A DNA stretch of 9,214 nt from Verrucomicrobiales bacterium (lineage in GTDB: Bacteria > Verrucomicrobiota > Verrucomicrobiia > Verrucomicrobiales > Akkermansiaceae), in the NCBI GenBank assembly GCA_003527555.1, contig DPWT01000162.1:1-9214 (forward strand). Direction: 5' to 3'. The translations under genes and the position numbers were made by a program. Positions 1-6,582 of the stretch are shown piece by piece. Numbering within the stretch: the stretch's first letter is position 1; each line of letters opens with the position of its first letter. The notes below the pieces were generated by a model, which had not been told where the DNA came from, did not search any database, and saw only the letters and a program-made list of their open reading frames with translations.

Positions 1-234
1 TTAACACACTTACGCCCCACAAAGCCTTTCAAACAACCCAAAATCAGACGATAACCACACATTTTCATATGCCTATAGCAAAACCTCTCACTAAAAATTT
101 TACAATGTGAACACGTAAATGTGCAAAAAAAGCATGGTAAGTGACGTTTTATAGTGTGAGGAACGCGCCACAGCAAAATTTAACGCAATATTTTTTGAAC
201 CAAATTGCAACATTAACCAAAACCAACAAATACT
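1..234. other. AT-rich leader upstream of the sigma-factor gene, no gene seen
   Basis: I see no convincing coding region or RNA gene here. The stretch is rich in A and T and presumably carries the promoter of the sigma-factor gene. A TATAGT hexamer at 150-155 resembles a -10 element and would give a leader of roughly 70 nt. There is no good -35 hexamer about 17 nt upstream of it, so it is only a candidate. The word AATGTG occurs twice, near 104-109 and 118-123, but the copies are short and may be chance. An in-frame TAA at 214-216 closes the sigma reading frame upstream. Confidence 0.5.
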
Positions 235-1101
235 ATGTCCAGATTCGAAACAGATAACAGCCTGCGTGTTTACTTGCGGGAAATTTCAAAAACAGAACTT
301 TTGACCGCCGAGGAGGAAGTCAAACTGGCGGCCCGCATCAAAAAAGGTGACGCCAAGGCTCGCGAGCACATGATTCGTGCGAACTTGCGACTGGTTGTGA
401 AAATTGCACAAGACTATTCGGGATATGGTTTACCACTCGCTGATCTCATTTCCGAAGGTAATATTGGGTTAATGAAAGCGGTTGAACGCTTCGATCCCAA
501 CAAAGGTGGGAAGTTGAGCACATACGGTTCATGGTGGATCAAGCAATCAATCAAGCGCGCCCTTGCGAACCAGAGCAAAACCATTCGTCTGCCAGTCCAT
601 ATGGTCGATAAAATAGCTCGCATGCGCCGTATTTCTGCAATGCTTGCAGAGGCTATAGGTCGCGAGCCCACAGAGGAAGAGCTCGCTGAGGAGTTAGGTA
701 TTCCAAGAAGAAAATTAGCCCTGCTGAAGCGTGCGTCCAAACGTCCTGCTTCGCTTGATGCCCCAATTCACGAGGATGACAGCTCTGATTTCAGTGATGT
801 GATCGGAGATGAGAGGGCGATTGACCCATTGAATGCGCTTGATTCCAAAGACATGCACGGTGAGCTAGATGATTTACTCGATTGCCTAGACGAGCGAGAG
901 CATCGTATTATTGATGCGCGCTTCGGACTCGATGGGGCGACGCCAATGACTCTTGAGGAAGTTGGCGTTGAATTTGGGGTGACTCGCGAAAGAATTAGAC
1001 AATTACAGAACATAGCACTTGCTAAAATGCGTAAAGCATTGCATAGAAAAGAGCAACCGATGCCGCATCCCCTCGCAGGGAACACGGCAAAGGTTTCATA
1101 A
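235..1101 (+). CDS. Sigma-70 family RNA polymerase sigma factor, group-2 (RpoS/RpoD-like), no region 1.1
   Basis: This cytoplasmic sigma subunit (288 aa) directs core RNA polymerase to promoters. Region 1.2 spans about residues 7-37 (NSLRVYLREIS). Region 2 spans about 44-118, with the core-binding helix DLISEGNIGLMKAVERFD at 70-87 and the melting segment STYGSWWIKQSIKRAL at 95-110 (W100, W101). Region 3 spans about 120-190, including an acidic finger near 174-186. Region 4 spans about 214-270, with the -35-reading helix-turn-helix containing VTRERIRQ at 249-256. It lacks the long acidic region 1.1 and the non-conserved insert of a housekeeping RpoD, which points to a group-2 alternative factor, although a role as a primary factor cannot be excluded. 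The ATG at 235 is the first start after an in-frame TAA at 214-216, and no Shine-Dalgarno sequence precedes it. A strong terminator follows, so it is probably monocistronic. The regulon and inducing signal cannot be read from the sequence. Confidence 0.95.
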   Translation: MSRFETDNSLRVYLREISKTELLTAEEEVKLAARIKKGDAKAREHMIRANLRLVVKIAQDYSGYGLPLADLISEGNIGLMKAVERFDPNKGGKLSTYGSWWIKQSIKRALANQSKTIRLPVHMVDKIARMRRISAMLAEAIGREPTEEELAEELGIPRRKLALLKRASKRPASLDAPIHEDDSSDFSDVIGDERAIDPLNALDSKDMHGELDDLLDCLDEREHRIIDARFGLDGATPMTLEEVGVEFGVTRERIRQLQNIALAKMRKALHRKEQPMPHPLAGNTAKVS

Positions 1102-1123
1102 ATAATAATACAATCCGGGTGTA

Positions 1124-1137
1124 ATCTGCTCGCAGAT
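1124..1137 (+). other. Small perfect hairpin between the sigma stop codon and its terminator
   Basis: ATCTG, CTCG, CAGAT form a 5-bp stem closed by a four-base loop, or a 6-bp stem with a two-base loop. It lies in the 3' untranslated part of the sigma transcript, 22 nt after the stop codon. It has no T tract. It might stabilise the transcript or be chance. Confidence 0.3.
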
Positions 1138-1165
1138 GACGTCCTGGGTTGGGATCGTAGGTGTT

Positions 1166-1200
1166 AAGAGCGGTGGGGTAATTCCTGCCGCTCTTTTTTA
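1166..1200 (+). terminator. Rho-independent terminator of the sigma-factor gene
   Basis: AAGAGCGG at 1166-1173 pairs perfectly with CCGCTCTT at 1188-1195. The stem continues less regularly through GGG/CCT inside, and the loop is around GGTAATT. A run of T (1194-1199) overlaps and follows the descending arm. This is a textbook intrinsic terminator for the + strand, 65 nt after the sigma stop codon. On the other strand the hairpin has no T tract after it, so it is not a good terminator for the converging reductase gene. Confidence 0.88.
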
Positions 1201-1265
1201 TTACTCAACTACGTCCAATTGAAAAAAGTTATCTAATCAGTCGTGGATTTTAGGATTTTTTGGTC

Positions 1266-2255
1266 TTACCCAAGAATAGAATCTATATCAGCAAGCACAT
1301 CACTGGGGAAATCGAGCTGTTCCAGACAACGAACATTTTCTTCGAGTTGAGCTACACTTGAGACACCAATCAGGGCGCTGGTTACCGATGGGTGGTGGAG
1401 AACCCAGGCGAGTGCCATATTTGCAAGTGTTTGACCACGTTTACTGGCGAGGGTAGAGAGTTTCCGAATCTGGCTAATTTTATCCGATACAGTGCTTTCT
1501 TGGAGAAATCCATGTTCTTTGATAGCACGTGAACCATCGGGGATACCTTTTAAGTATCGCTCGGTTAACAGTCCTTGGGCAAGAGGTGAAAACGGAATAC
1601 AACCTACGCCTTTTTCTAATAAAACATCGGTGAGCCCATTTTCGATCCACCGATCAAACATGTTATAACACGGTTGGTGTATGATACAGCGCACACCAAT
1701 ATCTTGGAGGATGTCGATGGCATCGGCAGCCATGCTGGGGGGATAATTTGAAATACCTACATAGAGAGCTTTGCCCTGTTGCACGGCAGTCGCTAACGCT
1801 CCCATCGTTTCCTCAAGTGGTGTTTCGGGGTCGGGCCTATGGGAGTAAAAAATATCTACGTAATCAAGTTGTAGTCGTGAAAGTGATTGGTCGAGTGATG
1901 ATAGAACAGACTTGCGCGACCCCCATTCCCCGTAGGGCCCGTCCCACATCAAGTAGCCAGCTTTGGTGGCTATAATAAGCTCATCGCGATGTATGAGGAA
2001 GTCTTCTCTGATGATTCTGCCGCAGTTACGTTCTGCGGAGCCAGGAGGTGGGCCGTAGTTATTAGCAAAATCAAAGTGAGTAATCCCAAGATCGAATGCA
2101 CGATGCATGATGCGCCGCGATTCATTAAGATCATCGACATCGCCGAAATTGTGCCAAAATCCCAGCGAAATAGCTGGTAGCTTTAAACCAGAATGACCAC
2201 AATTGCGGTAGGGCATGCGGCCATCATAACGATACGGATCCGGTGCGTAGGGCAT
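1266..2255 (-). CDS. yghZ: Aldo/keto reductase, L-glyceraldehyde 3-phosphate reductase type (YghZ/Gpr)
   Basis: This is a 329-aa cytoplasmic NADPH-dependent reductase of the TIM-barrel aldo/keto reductase superfamily. Resemblance to E. coli YghZ (Gpr) is close along the whole length: both have a short N-terminal tail with a Pro-x-Arg-Tyr-type motif, then SGLKLPAISLGFWHNFG (22-38), GITHFDFANNYGPPPGSAE (57-75) and YVDIFYSHR (132-140). The catalytic tetrad is visible as Asp62, Tyr67, Lys98 and His139. GKALYVGISNY (161-171) and the C-terminal SALIGVSSVAQLEENV carry cofactor-binding elements. YghZ reduces L-glyceraldehyde 3-phosphate and methylglyoxal-like aldehydes, so detoxification is the likely role here, by family inference. 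The start at 2255 is preferred over the Met at residue 14 because YghZ also has the short N-terminal tail. It begins 36 nt after frr and may be the last gene of that operon. No terminator is evident between its stop codon and position 1200. Confidence 0.93.
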   Translation of the reverse strand: MPYAPDPYRYDGRMPYRNCGHSGLKLPAISLGFWHNFGDVDDLNESRRIMHRAFDLGITHFDFANNYGPPPGSAERNCGRIIREDFLIHRDELIIATKAGYLMWDGPYGEWGSRKSVLSSLDQSLSRLQLDYVDIFYSHRPDPETPLEETMGALATAVQQGKALYVGISNYPPSMAADAIDILQDIGVRCIIHQPCYNMFDRWIENGLTDVLLEKGVGCIPFSPLAQGLLTERYLKGIPDGSRAIKEHGFLQESTVSDKISQIRKLSTLASKRGQTLANMALAWVLHHPSVTSALIGVSSVAQLEENVRCLEQLDFPSDVLADIDSILG

Positions 2256-2291
2256 ATTATGAGGGTGCGGGCAATTCTCGCCGCATGTCTA

Positions 2292-2858
2292 TCATACGGT
2301 CATCAACTCGGTCTCTTTAGCGGCGAGATGATTATCAATTTCTTTAATAAATTGATTGGTCAGCTCCTGAATCTGGCTCTCAAAGTCGTGTTGACCATCT
2401 TCGGTTAGCGCATTATCCGCCTTCATTTTTTTTGAGGAGTCCATACCATCTTTGCGGATACCGCGAACACGTACTCGGCCTTCCTCGGCAAGCTGTCGCA
2501 CCATTTTAACCATATCTTTTCGGCGCTCTTCGGATAGTTCGGGGATCGGAATACGGAGGTGCTTGCCCTCGTTCGCGGGGTTGAGTCCGGTTTTGCTCTC
2601 AAGTATAGCTTTCTCGATATCACCGGTAGTGGACGGATCGAAAGGCTGCACCATAATCATCCTGGGTTCGGGAACCGTTATTACCGCAAGTGCTTTGATT
2701 TTCATGACGCTGCCGTAGCTGGGAACGTTGACATCAATATTTTCTACAAGTGCTGGGCTGGCTTTGCCTGTACGAACAGCGGCAAATTCATGAACGATGT
2801 ATTCGACAGCTTTTTTCATGCTGTCCTCGGTTTCTAGTATAACGGTATCTGGTTCCAT
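2292..2858 (-). CDS. frr: Ribosome recycling factor
   Basis: RRF works with EF-G to split post-termination ribosomes, freeing mRNA and tRNA for another round. The 188-aa protein is close to the usual 185. Its N-terminal helix has the conserved VRTGKASPALVENI (28-41), with Arg29, followed by the small beta domain (VPSYGSVMKIKALAVITV, about 45-62). The diagnostic MVQPFDPS (69-76) and EKAILESKTGLNPANEGKH (82-100) come next. ELSEERRKDMVKMVRQLAEE (107-126) starts the return helix of the three-helix bundle. RVRVRGIRKDGMDSSKK follows, with Arg132 aligning with the functionally important Arg132 of E. coli RRF. The final helix is complete. The gene starts 34 nt after pyrH, the usual partner, and an aldo/keto reductase follows 36 nt later. 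No Shine-Dalgarno sequence precedes the ATG. Confidence 0.98.
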   Translation of the reverse strand: MEPDTVILETEDSMKKAVEYIVHEFAAVRTGKASPALVENIDVNVPSYGSVMKIKALAVITVPEPRMIMVQPFDPSTTGDIEKAILESKTGLNPANEGKHLRIPIPELSEERRKDMVKMVRQLAEEGRVRVRGIRKDGMDSSKKMKADNALTEDGQHDFESQIQELTNQFIKEIDNHLAAKETELMTV

Positions 2859-2892
2859 GGTTTAAGTTGTGAATGTGAAAAATTGAATATTA

Positions 2893-3624
2893 TTAGCTGT
2901 GAACGATGGTTCCAATATTGTCGCCAGCCAGAGCTTTGGTGATGTTACCAGTTCCGCCGATGTCGAACACAATTATTGGAATGTCGTTGTCTTTGCAGAG
3001 GGTAAATGCCGTGGAGTCCATAACGTCTAGATGTTGTCCAATACATTCATCAAAAGTGACGGTGTCATAGCGCATGGCGTCGGGATTTTTCTTGGGATCG
3101 GAATCATACACTCCGTCAACCATGGTAGCTTTCATTATGGCGCAGGCATTCATTTCACTCGCACGTAGTGCAGAGGTGGTGTCAGTGGAAAAAAATGGAC
3201 TGCCTGTCCCTGCGGCAAAAATGACTACGTTGCCTTCTTGAAGTAGGCGGTTTGCTTTGCGACGAATAAACGGTTCGGCAACGTTTTTCATCTCGATGGC
3301 AGACTGCACGATACACTGGATATTTTCTGCCTCCAGCGCACTTTGTAATGCGAGCGCATTCATGACGGTTGCCATCATACCCACATAGTCAGCGGTGGCG
3401 CGATCCATGCCACGGGCACTTGCACTGGCACCACGCCAAAAGTTTCCACCGCCACAGACCACACCTATTTCGACTCCTGTCGAGGCTGCTTTTGCAATTT
3501 CCTTAGCTACACGTTCTACGATTTCAGGTGAAATATTATCCTGACTGCCAGGCTCTCGCAGCGCTTCGCCGCTGAGTTTGAGAATGACACGACTAAATGA
3601 ACGGGCGTCTTGAGGATTGCTCAT
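2893..3624 (-). CDS. pyrH: UMP kinase (uridylate kinase)
   Basis: PyrH phosphorylates UMP to UDP with ATP in pyrimidine nucleotide synthesis. It is a homohexamer of the amino-acid kinase fold. Starting from the ATG at 3622-3624 the protein has 243 aa, against 241 in E. coli. It shows ILKLSGEAL (14-22, phosphate-binding Lys16), VVCGGGNFWRG (55-65), the UMP-contacting DYVGMMATVMNALAL (79-93) and GTGSPFFSTDTTSALRASE (139-157). The nucleotide-binding KATMVDGVYDSDPKKNPDA follows. The frame is open a further 10 codons to a GTG at 3654, but the ATG gives the normal family N terminus and is preferred. GTP activation and UTP feedback inhibition are common in this family but not visible here. The gene sits 62 nt after argJ and 34 nt before frr. 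The linked rpsB-tsf pair seen in many bacteria is absent. Although it occupies the place where argB often lies, its motifs are those of PyrH and not of acetylglutamate kinase. Confidence 0.97.
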   Translation of the reverse strand: MSNPQDARSFSRVILKLSGEALREPGSQDNISPEIVERVAKEIAKAASTGVEIGVVCGGGNFWRGASASARGMDRATADYVGMMATVMNALALQSALEAENIQCIVQSAIEMKNVAEPFIRRKANRLLQEGNVVIFAAGTGSPFFSTDTTSALRASEMNACAIMKATMVDGVYDSDPKKNPDAMRYDTVTFDECIGQHLDVMDSTAFTLCKDNDIPIIVFDIGGTGNITKALAGDNIGTIVHS

Positions 3625-3686
3625 GCTTGATTGGTAGAATCGAGAATCTAGCACGCTGAGTCAAGACGCGAATGGACTTGTGTAGA

Positions 3687-4946
3687 TTACACCAACCCAT
3701 CTTTTCGCGCCTGTTTCCAGTAGGCGTATTCAGAGCGGTTGAAGTCAATGTATTCAGGAGACATGTCACTGGTGTATATTTCGTGTTGGGCTTTACCAAG
3801 ATTCAAGTCGATGGTGATGGTAAACGTATCCTTGGCAACGATATTACGCAGAGTATCCATGGGGGTCTTTGATTGCAGCCCACCCGAGCACGCGGGTTTA
3901 CCCCCAATGTATATATCGATTAACTCTTCACGTACCATGGCGCGTGAGTATCCCACTGCATGGATAATACGCCCCCAGTTAGGATCGTTTCCGTTCCATG
4001 AGCTTTTTACCAGTGCTGAGTTGGCCACGGCTTCGGCTACTTTACGAGCGTCCAGATAAGTTCGAGCACCCTTGACTTCTACTGTGACAAATTTAGTAAC
4101 TCTCTCTCCATCACGTACGAGTGACTTAGCCATTTTTAGCATTACGTATTGGAGCGCCTCACTAAACTGCCGGTATTCCTTGCTGTTGCGCTTGATTGAC
4201 GGCATGTCGGACTGACTATTGGCGAGGATGAGCACGGTGTCGTTGGTGCTCATGTCCCCGTCGATGGTAATACGGTTGAATGATGCATCTACAGCGTCAT
4301 GGGTAGCGCGTTGGAGGCAAGACGTACTGATTTTAGCGTCTGTAGTGATTAAGCACAGCATCGTTGCCATACTGGGGCAGATCATTCCGGCACCCTTGGC
4401 GCATGCACCGATGCGGACACGGTGTCCTCCAATCTCGACAGAGATAGCGATTTCCTTTTTGCAAGTGTCGCTGGTCATGATTGCTTGTGCGACATCAGTG
4501 CCGTTTTTCTCTCCTAGGGAGTTGATGAGTTCAGGGATTTTGGGTTCGATACGTGCCATCGGCATGGGCAGACCAATCACACCTGTTGAGCACACCGAAA
4601 TTTGTCGCTGCCTGATACCAAGTCGCTTCGCAATAAGTTTGGCTGTATTCCGCGCATCCCCAAGCCCCTGTATCCCAGTGCAGGCGTTGGCATTACCACT
4701 ATTAGCCACAATCGCTTGTACCTTATCAGCTTTTAGATAAGCTTGAGAAACTTTCACCGGTGCAGCTTTGACGCGATTTGTAGTGAACGTTCCCGCGGCG
4801 GTGCAGGGGTGAGGGGAGTAAATTAAAGCGAGATCTAAACGCGGGTCCTCAGGGTTTTTAATGCCTGCACTCACCGCCGCTGCTTGAAATCCGCGAGGAG
4901 CACAGACCCCCCCCTTGATACGTTTAATAGAGGCAGTGATGGGCAT
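3687..4946 (-). CDS. argJ: Bifunctional ornithine acetyltransferase / N-acetylglutamate synthase
   Basis: ArgJ transfers the acetyl group from N-acetylornithine to glutamate, recycling it in the cyclic arginine pathway. Some family members also make N-acetylglutamate from acetyl-CoA. The 419-aa precursor has the family's autocleavage site in KGAGMICPSMATML (184-197). Cleavage between Ala194 and Thr195 would give alpha and beta chains, with Thr195 as nucleophile. The oxyanion-hole motif CSTGVIG is at 119-125, and AIVANSGNANACTG (78-91) and DGDMSTNDTV (in the beta chain) are further signatures. SSWNGNDPNWGRIIHAVGYS lies near the acetyl-binding pocket. The tail continues about ten residues beyond the usual end (after SEYAY), a small oddity. 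Whether it is mono- or bifunctional cannot be judged by eye. The start lies 24 nt after argC, so the two are almost certainly co-transcribed. No Shine-Dalgarno sequence is present. Confidence 0.97.
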   Translation of the reverse strand: MPITASIKRIKGGVCAPRGFQAAAVSAGIKNPEDPRLDLALIYSPHPCTAAGTFTTNRVKAAPVKVSQAYLKADKVQAIVANSGNANACTGIQGLGDARNTAKLIAKRLGIRQRQISVCSTGVIGLPMPMARIEPKIPELINSLGEKNGTDVAQAIMTSDTCKKEIAISVEIGGHRVRIGACAKGAGMICPSMATMLCLITTDAKISTSCLQRATHDAVDASFNRITIDGDMSTNDTVLILANSQSDMPSIKRNSKEYRQFSEALQYVMLKMAKSLVRDGERVTKFVTVEVKGARTYLDARKVAEAVANSALVKSSWNGNDPNWGRIIHAVGYSRAMVREELIDIYIGGKPACSGGLQSKTPMDTLRNIVAKDTFTITIDLNLGKAQHEIYTSDMSPEYIDFNRSEYAYWKQARKDGLV

Positions 4947-4970
4947 AACAATTCTTAACTCTGGATAATT

Positions 4971-6008
4971 TTAGTAGTTTTGCAACCCGACAGTTTCTGA
5001 AAATCCACACATTAGGTTGAAGTTCTGTAAAGCTTGGCCGGCGGCACCTTTACCCAGATTGTCCTCAGCACTCAGCAGGAGCACACGCCCAGTCCGCGGA
5101 TCGTGGTGCCATCCAATATCGATGAAGTTTGTTCCCGTCACATTTTTGGTGTCTACAGAGATGCTGCTTCCCAACAATCGCACAAAAAACTCATCAGCGT
5201 AGGCTTCTTTCAATGCAGCTTCAACTTGGGCGGGTTCGCCCGTAAGTGTGGCACTGGTAGTTGTACAGATGCCGTTGTATGTGGGCACCAGATGTGGGGT
5301 AAATGAAATTACAACTTGTTCTCTTGCTGCTTTTGATAGCTCTTGCTCGATTTCTGAGAGGTGGCGGTGTTTCGGCAAGCCATAAGCACGCACGCTTTCA
5401 TTACACTCACAAAATATCAATGATAAGTCAGCCTTGCGTCCAGCGCCACTAACGCCTGACATTGAGCAGGTTACGATGCTGGCAGGATCAATCAGTTTTT
5501 CCCGTAAGAGTGGAATGAGTGGAAGACTGACGCTGGTGGGATAACATCCCGGTGCCGCAACAAGTCTGGCATTCTTGATTTCATCTCGATTAACTTCTGG
5601 TAGGCCGTAAACGGCTTCCGCAAGAAGTTCAGGAGCAGGGTGTGCTGAGTCGTAAAACTCCTTGTATATATGTGAGTCATCGAGACGGAAATCTGCGCTT
5701 AAATCGACAATCCGTAGTCCTTTTTCCAGCAAGCTTGATGCGTAGCCGGCTGCAACTCCATGAGGCAGAGCGAGGAAGGCAACTTCTGCACCGGTTGCGG
5801 CAACTTGGTCTGCATCTGGTTCAATAAATTTGAGCAATGCAGCTTCAGCACCTGAAAAGCGCGGAAACAGCTCACCTATGCTACGTCCAGCATTTGTGCG
5901 TGAGGTTACACATACTAGCTCCGCATGTGGATGAGTGAGTATAAGCCGGAGAAGTTCCAGCCCAGTGTAGCCGCTGGCTCCGATAACCGCAATCTTGACA
6001 GGTTTCAT
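4971..6008 (-). CDS. argC: N-acetyl-gamma-glutamyl-phosphate reductase
   Basis: ArgC reduces N-acetylglutamyl phosphate to the semialdehyde with NADPH, the third step of arginine synthesis. From the ATG at 6006-6008 the protein has 345 aa, a normal length. The NADPH-binding VAVIG-type start is seen as VKIAVIGASGYTGLELLRL (4-22). FLALPHGVAAGYA (78-90) and DLSADFRL (102-109) follow. The active-site cysteine is Cys155 in VAAPGCYPTS, with the SGVSGAGRKA loop at 184-193 and the catalytic histidine in KHRHLSEIEQEL (His214 or His216). The frame extends 13 codons upstream to a TTG at 6047, but the ATG begins directly before the Rossmann strand and is the better start. The bases before it are pyrimidine-rich (TTTCCTTCCTTCC), with no Shine-Dalgarno sequence. 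It is first in the leftward gene run, and a promoter is expected in the 107-bp gap to the tRNA gene. Confidence 0.97.
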   Translation of the reverse strand: MKPVKIAVIGASGYTGLELLRLILTHPHAELVCVTSRTNAGRSIGELFPRFSGAEAALLKFIEPDADQVAATGAEVAFLALPHGVAAGYASSLLEKGLRIVDLSADFRLDDSHIYKEFYDSAHPAPELLAEAVYGLPEVNRDEIKNARLVAAPGCYPTSVSLPLIPLLREKLIDPASIVTCSMSGVSGAGRKADLSLIFCECNESVRAYGLPKHRHLSEIEQELSKAAREQVVISFTPHLVPTYNGICTTTSATLTGEPAQVEAALKEAYADEFFVRLLGSSISVDTKNVTGTNFIDIGWHHDPRTGRVLLLSAEDNLGKGAAGQALQNFNLMCGFSETVGLQNY

Positions 6009-6115
6009 TGGAAGGAAGGAAATGCCACGAAAATCCGTACTTGCCAACTATGAAGTGATGAGGTTAATTGCGCCTCCCATCTGCTGGAGTGATTTTTGGC
6101 GGAACAATCAAAGAC
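6009..6115. promoter_or_regulatory. Divergent intergenic region, presumed promoters for argC (-) and tRNA-Pro (+)
   Basis: argC and the tRNA are transcribed away from each other, so both promoters should lie in these 107 bp. On the + strand, TTGCGC at 6068-6073 and GATTTT at 6091-6096 are 17 nt apart but match the consensus only weakly. On the minus strand, TTGGCA (complement of 6041-6046) resembles a -35 element, but no good -10 follows. The location is inferred from gene orientation; individual elements are not established. Confidence 0.4.
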
Positions 6116-6192
6116 CGGGACTTGGCGCAGTTTGGTAGCGCGCTTCGCTGGGGGTGAAGAGGTCGCAGGTTCGAATCCTGTAGTCCCGACCA
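6116..6192 (+). tRNA. tRNA-Pro, anticodon GGG
   Basis: A complete 77-nt cloverleaf can be drawn. The acceptor stem CGGGACT (6116-6122) pairs with AGTCCCG (6182-6188). The D arm has GCGC (6125-6128) and GCGC (6138-6141). The anticodon stem CTTCG/TGAAG (6143-6147, 6155-6159) closes the loop CTGGGGG, with anticodon GGG at 6150-6152 and G37. The T arm is GCAGG-TTCGAAT-CCTGT (6165-6181). The discriminator is A6189, and CCA (6190-6192) is encoded. The C1-G72 pair, A73, and G35/G36 are the known bacterial proline identity elements and agree with the anticodon. It reads CCC and CCU codons. Unrelated protein-like frames on the opposite strand here are artefacts of the tRNA sequence. Confidence 0.97.
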
Positions 6193-6199
6193 TTTTTAG

Positions 6200-6236
6200 A
6201 CAAACGGAATCATCTTATATTGGTGGTTCCGTTTGT
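6200..6236 (+). terminator. Hairpin downstream of tRNA-Pro, probable weak terminator
   Basis: ACAAACGGAA (6200-6209) is perfectly complementary to TTCCGTTTGT (6227-6236), with a 17-nt loop. The following bases (TTGTCTTGTGGG) are only moderately T-rich, and solid T runs come later, at about 6249-6258. It lies 7 nt after the tRNA CCA and most likely ends the tRNA transcript. The T run at 6193-6197 lies before the hairpin and does not serve as its tail. Confidence 0.55.
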
Positions 6237-6469
6237 TTGTCTTGTGGGTTTTTCTTTTACGTCTTTGCTTCGCCGTTATGGTTATGGTGATTGGCTTCGC
6301 TAAATGTTGTGTGGGATTTGCTTTACTTGCGCTACCGTATATAAGTGTGGTCATATTACTGCCAATCTACGTGTATTTTAGGTTATTAGGCGTCAATTTC
6401 ATGCGCCAGTGTGGTGCAGATTTTGATTTTCTAGCACTTGAGGGTCCACCGAAGCCCGATCAGGTTTGA
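6233..6469 (+). CDS. Possible small membrane protein, unrecognised
   Basis: I do not recognise this frame. From a TTG at 6233 it would encode 78 aa. From the more credible ATG at 6278 it encodes 63 aa. Residues are strongly hydrophobic for about 40 positions (VGFALLALPYISVVILLPIY within them), enough for two closely spaced membrane helices, followed by a polar tail ending EGPPKPDQV. The TTG start lies inside the terminator-like hairpin, which makes the longer form unlikely. Neither start has a Shine-Dalgarno sequence, though the same is true of the certain genes here. Isolation between a tRNA and a divergent-function gene gives no functional clue. It could equally be a chance open frame. Confidence 0.33.
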   Translation: MFVLWVFLLRLCFAVMVMVIGFAKCCVGFALLALPYISVVILLPIYVYFRLLGVNFMRQCGADFDFLALEGPPKPDQV

Positions 6470-6582
6470 GGGGCTCAGTGTCATAAGAGGTCTTGGATAC
6501 GTGCCACTATGATAACGACATTATTGTCAGGTAAATGTTGTAAATTAGTTTTAATAGCCGGCCGATGTGCTAGATTGCAGCA
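6470..6582 (+). promoter_or_regulatory. Gap before the PVC-type dehydrogenase gene, presumed promoter region
   Basis: No gene is seen. A promoter for the following gene is expected here because a hairpin and a doubtful frame separate it from the tRNA. TTGTCA at 6524-6529 resembles a -35 element, and TTTAAT at 6550-6555 resembles a -10 element. The 20-nt spacing is too long to be persuasive. No Shine-Dalgarno sequence precedes the ATG at 6583. Confidence 0.3.

Larger units (their letters stand above)
1266..6008 (-). other. Probable operon argC-argJ-pyrH-frr-aldo/keto reductase
   Basis: Five genes on the minus strand are separated by only 24, 62, 34 and 36 nt, and I see no hairpin with a T tract in any of the gaps. 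This supports one transcript started upstream of argC, although an internal promoter before pyrH (the widest gap) is possible. Arginine synthesis, UMP phosphorylation and ribosome recycling are all growth-related. No arginine operator, attenuator or riboswitch is recognisable in the leader. Confidence 0.65.

Noticed and set aside
414..1085. Minus-strand frames of about 105 aa within the sigma gene
   Set aside because: They are antisense to conserved sigma regions 2 to 4 and are serine/arginine-rich in the manner of shadow frames.
1201..1265. Terminator for the leftward reductase gene
   Set aside because: The minus strand here has A- and T-rich runs but no stem that can pair convincingly.
3624..3654. 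Longer pyrH start at the GTG of 3654
   Set aside because: The ten extra residues do not resemble the family N terminus, and the ATG at 3624 gives the normal length.
4219..4740. 173-aa + strand frame inside argJ
   Set aside because: It lies wholly within argJ on the opposite strand, has no recognisable family features, and argJ is certain.
6008..6047. Longer argC start at the TTG of 6047
   Set aside because: ArgC normally begins a few residues before the KIAVIGASGYTG motif, as it does from the ATG at 6008.
6005..6193. Minus-strand frame across the tRNA with the phrase [12 protein letters not shown]
   Set aside because: This is the well-known false protein made by reading a tRNA gene backwards; its end coincides with the tRNA and it overlaps the argC start.
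6116..6240. tRNA-Pro as attachment site of an integrated element
   Set aside because: No integrase, no second copy of the tRNA 3' end and no mobile genes are seen in the window; the gene downstream is a typical PVC chromosomal gene.
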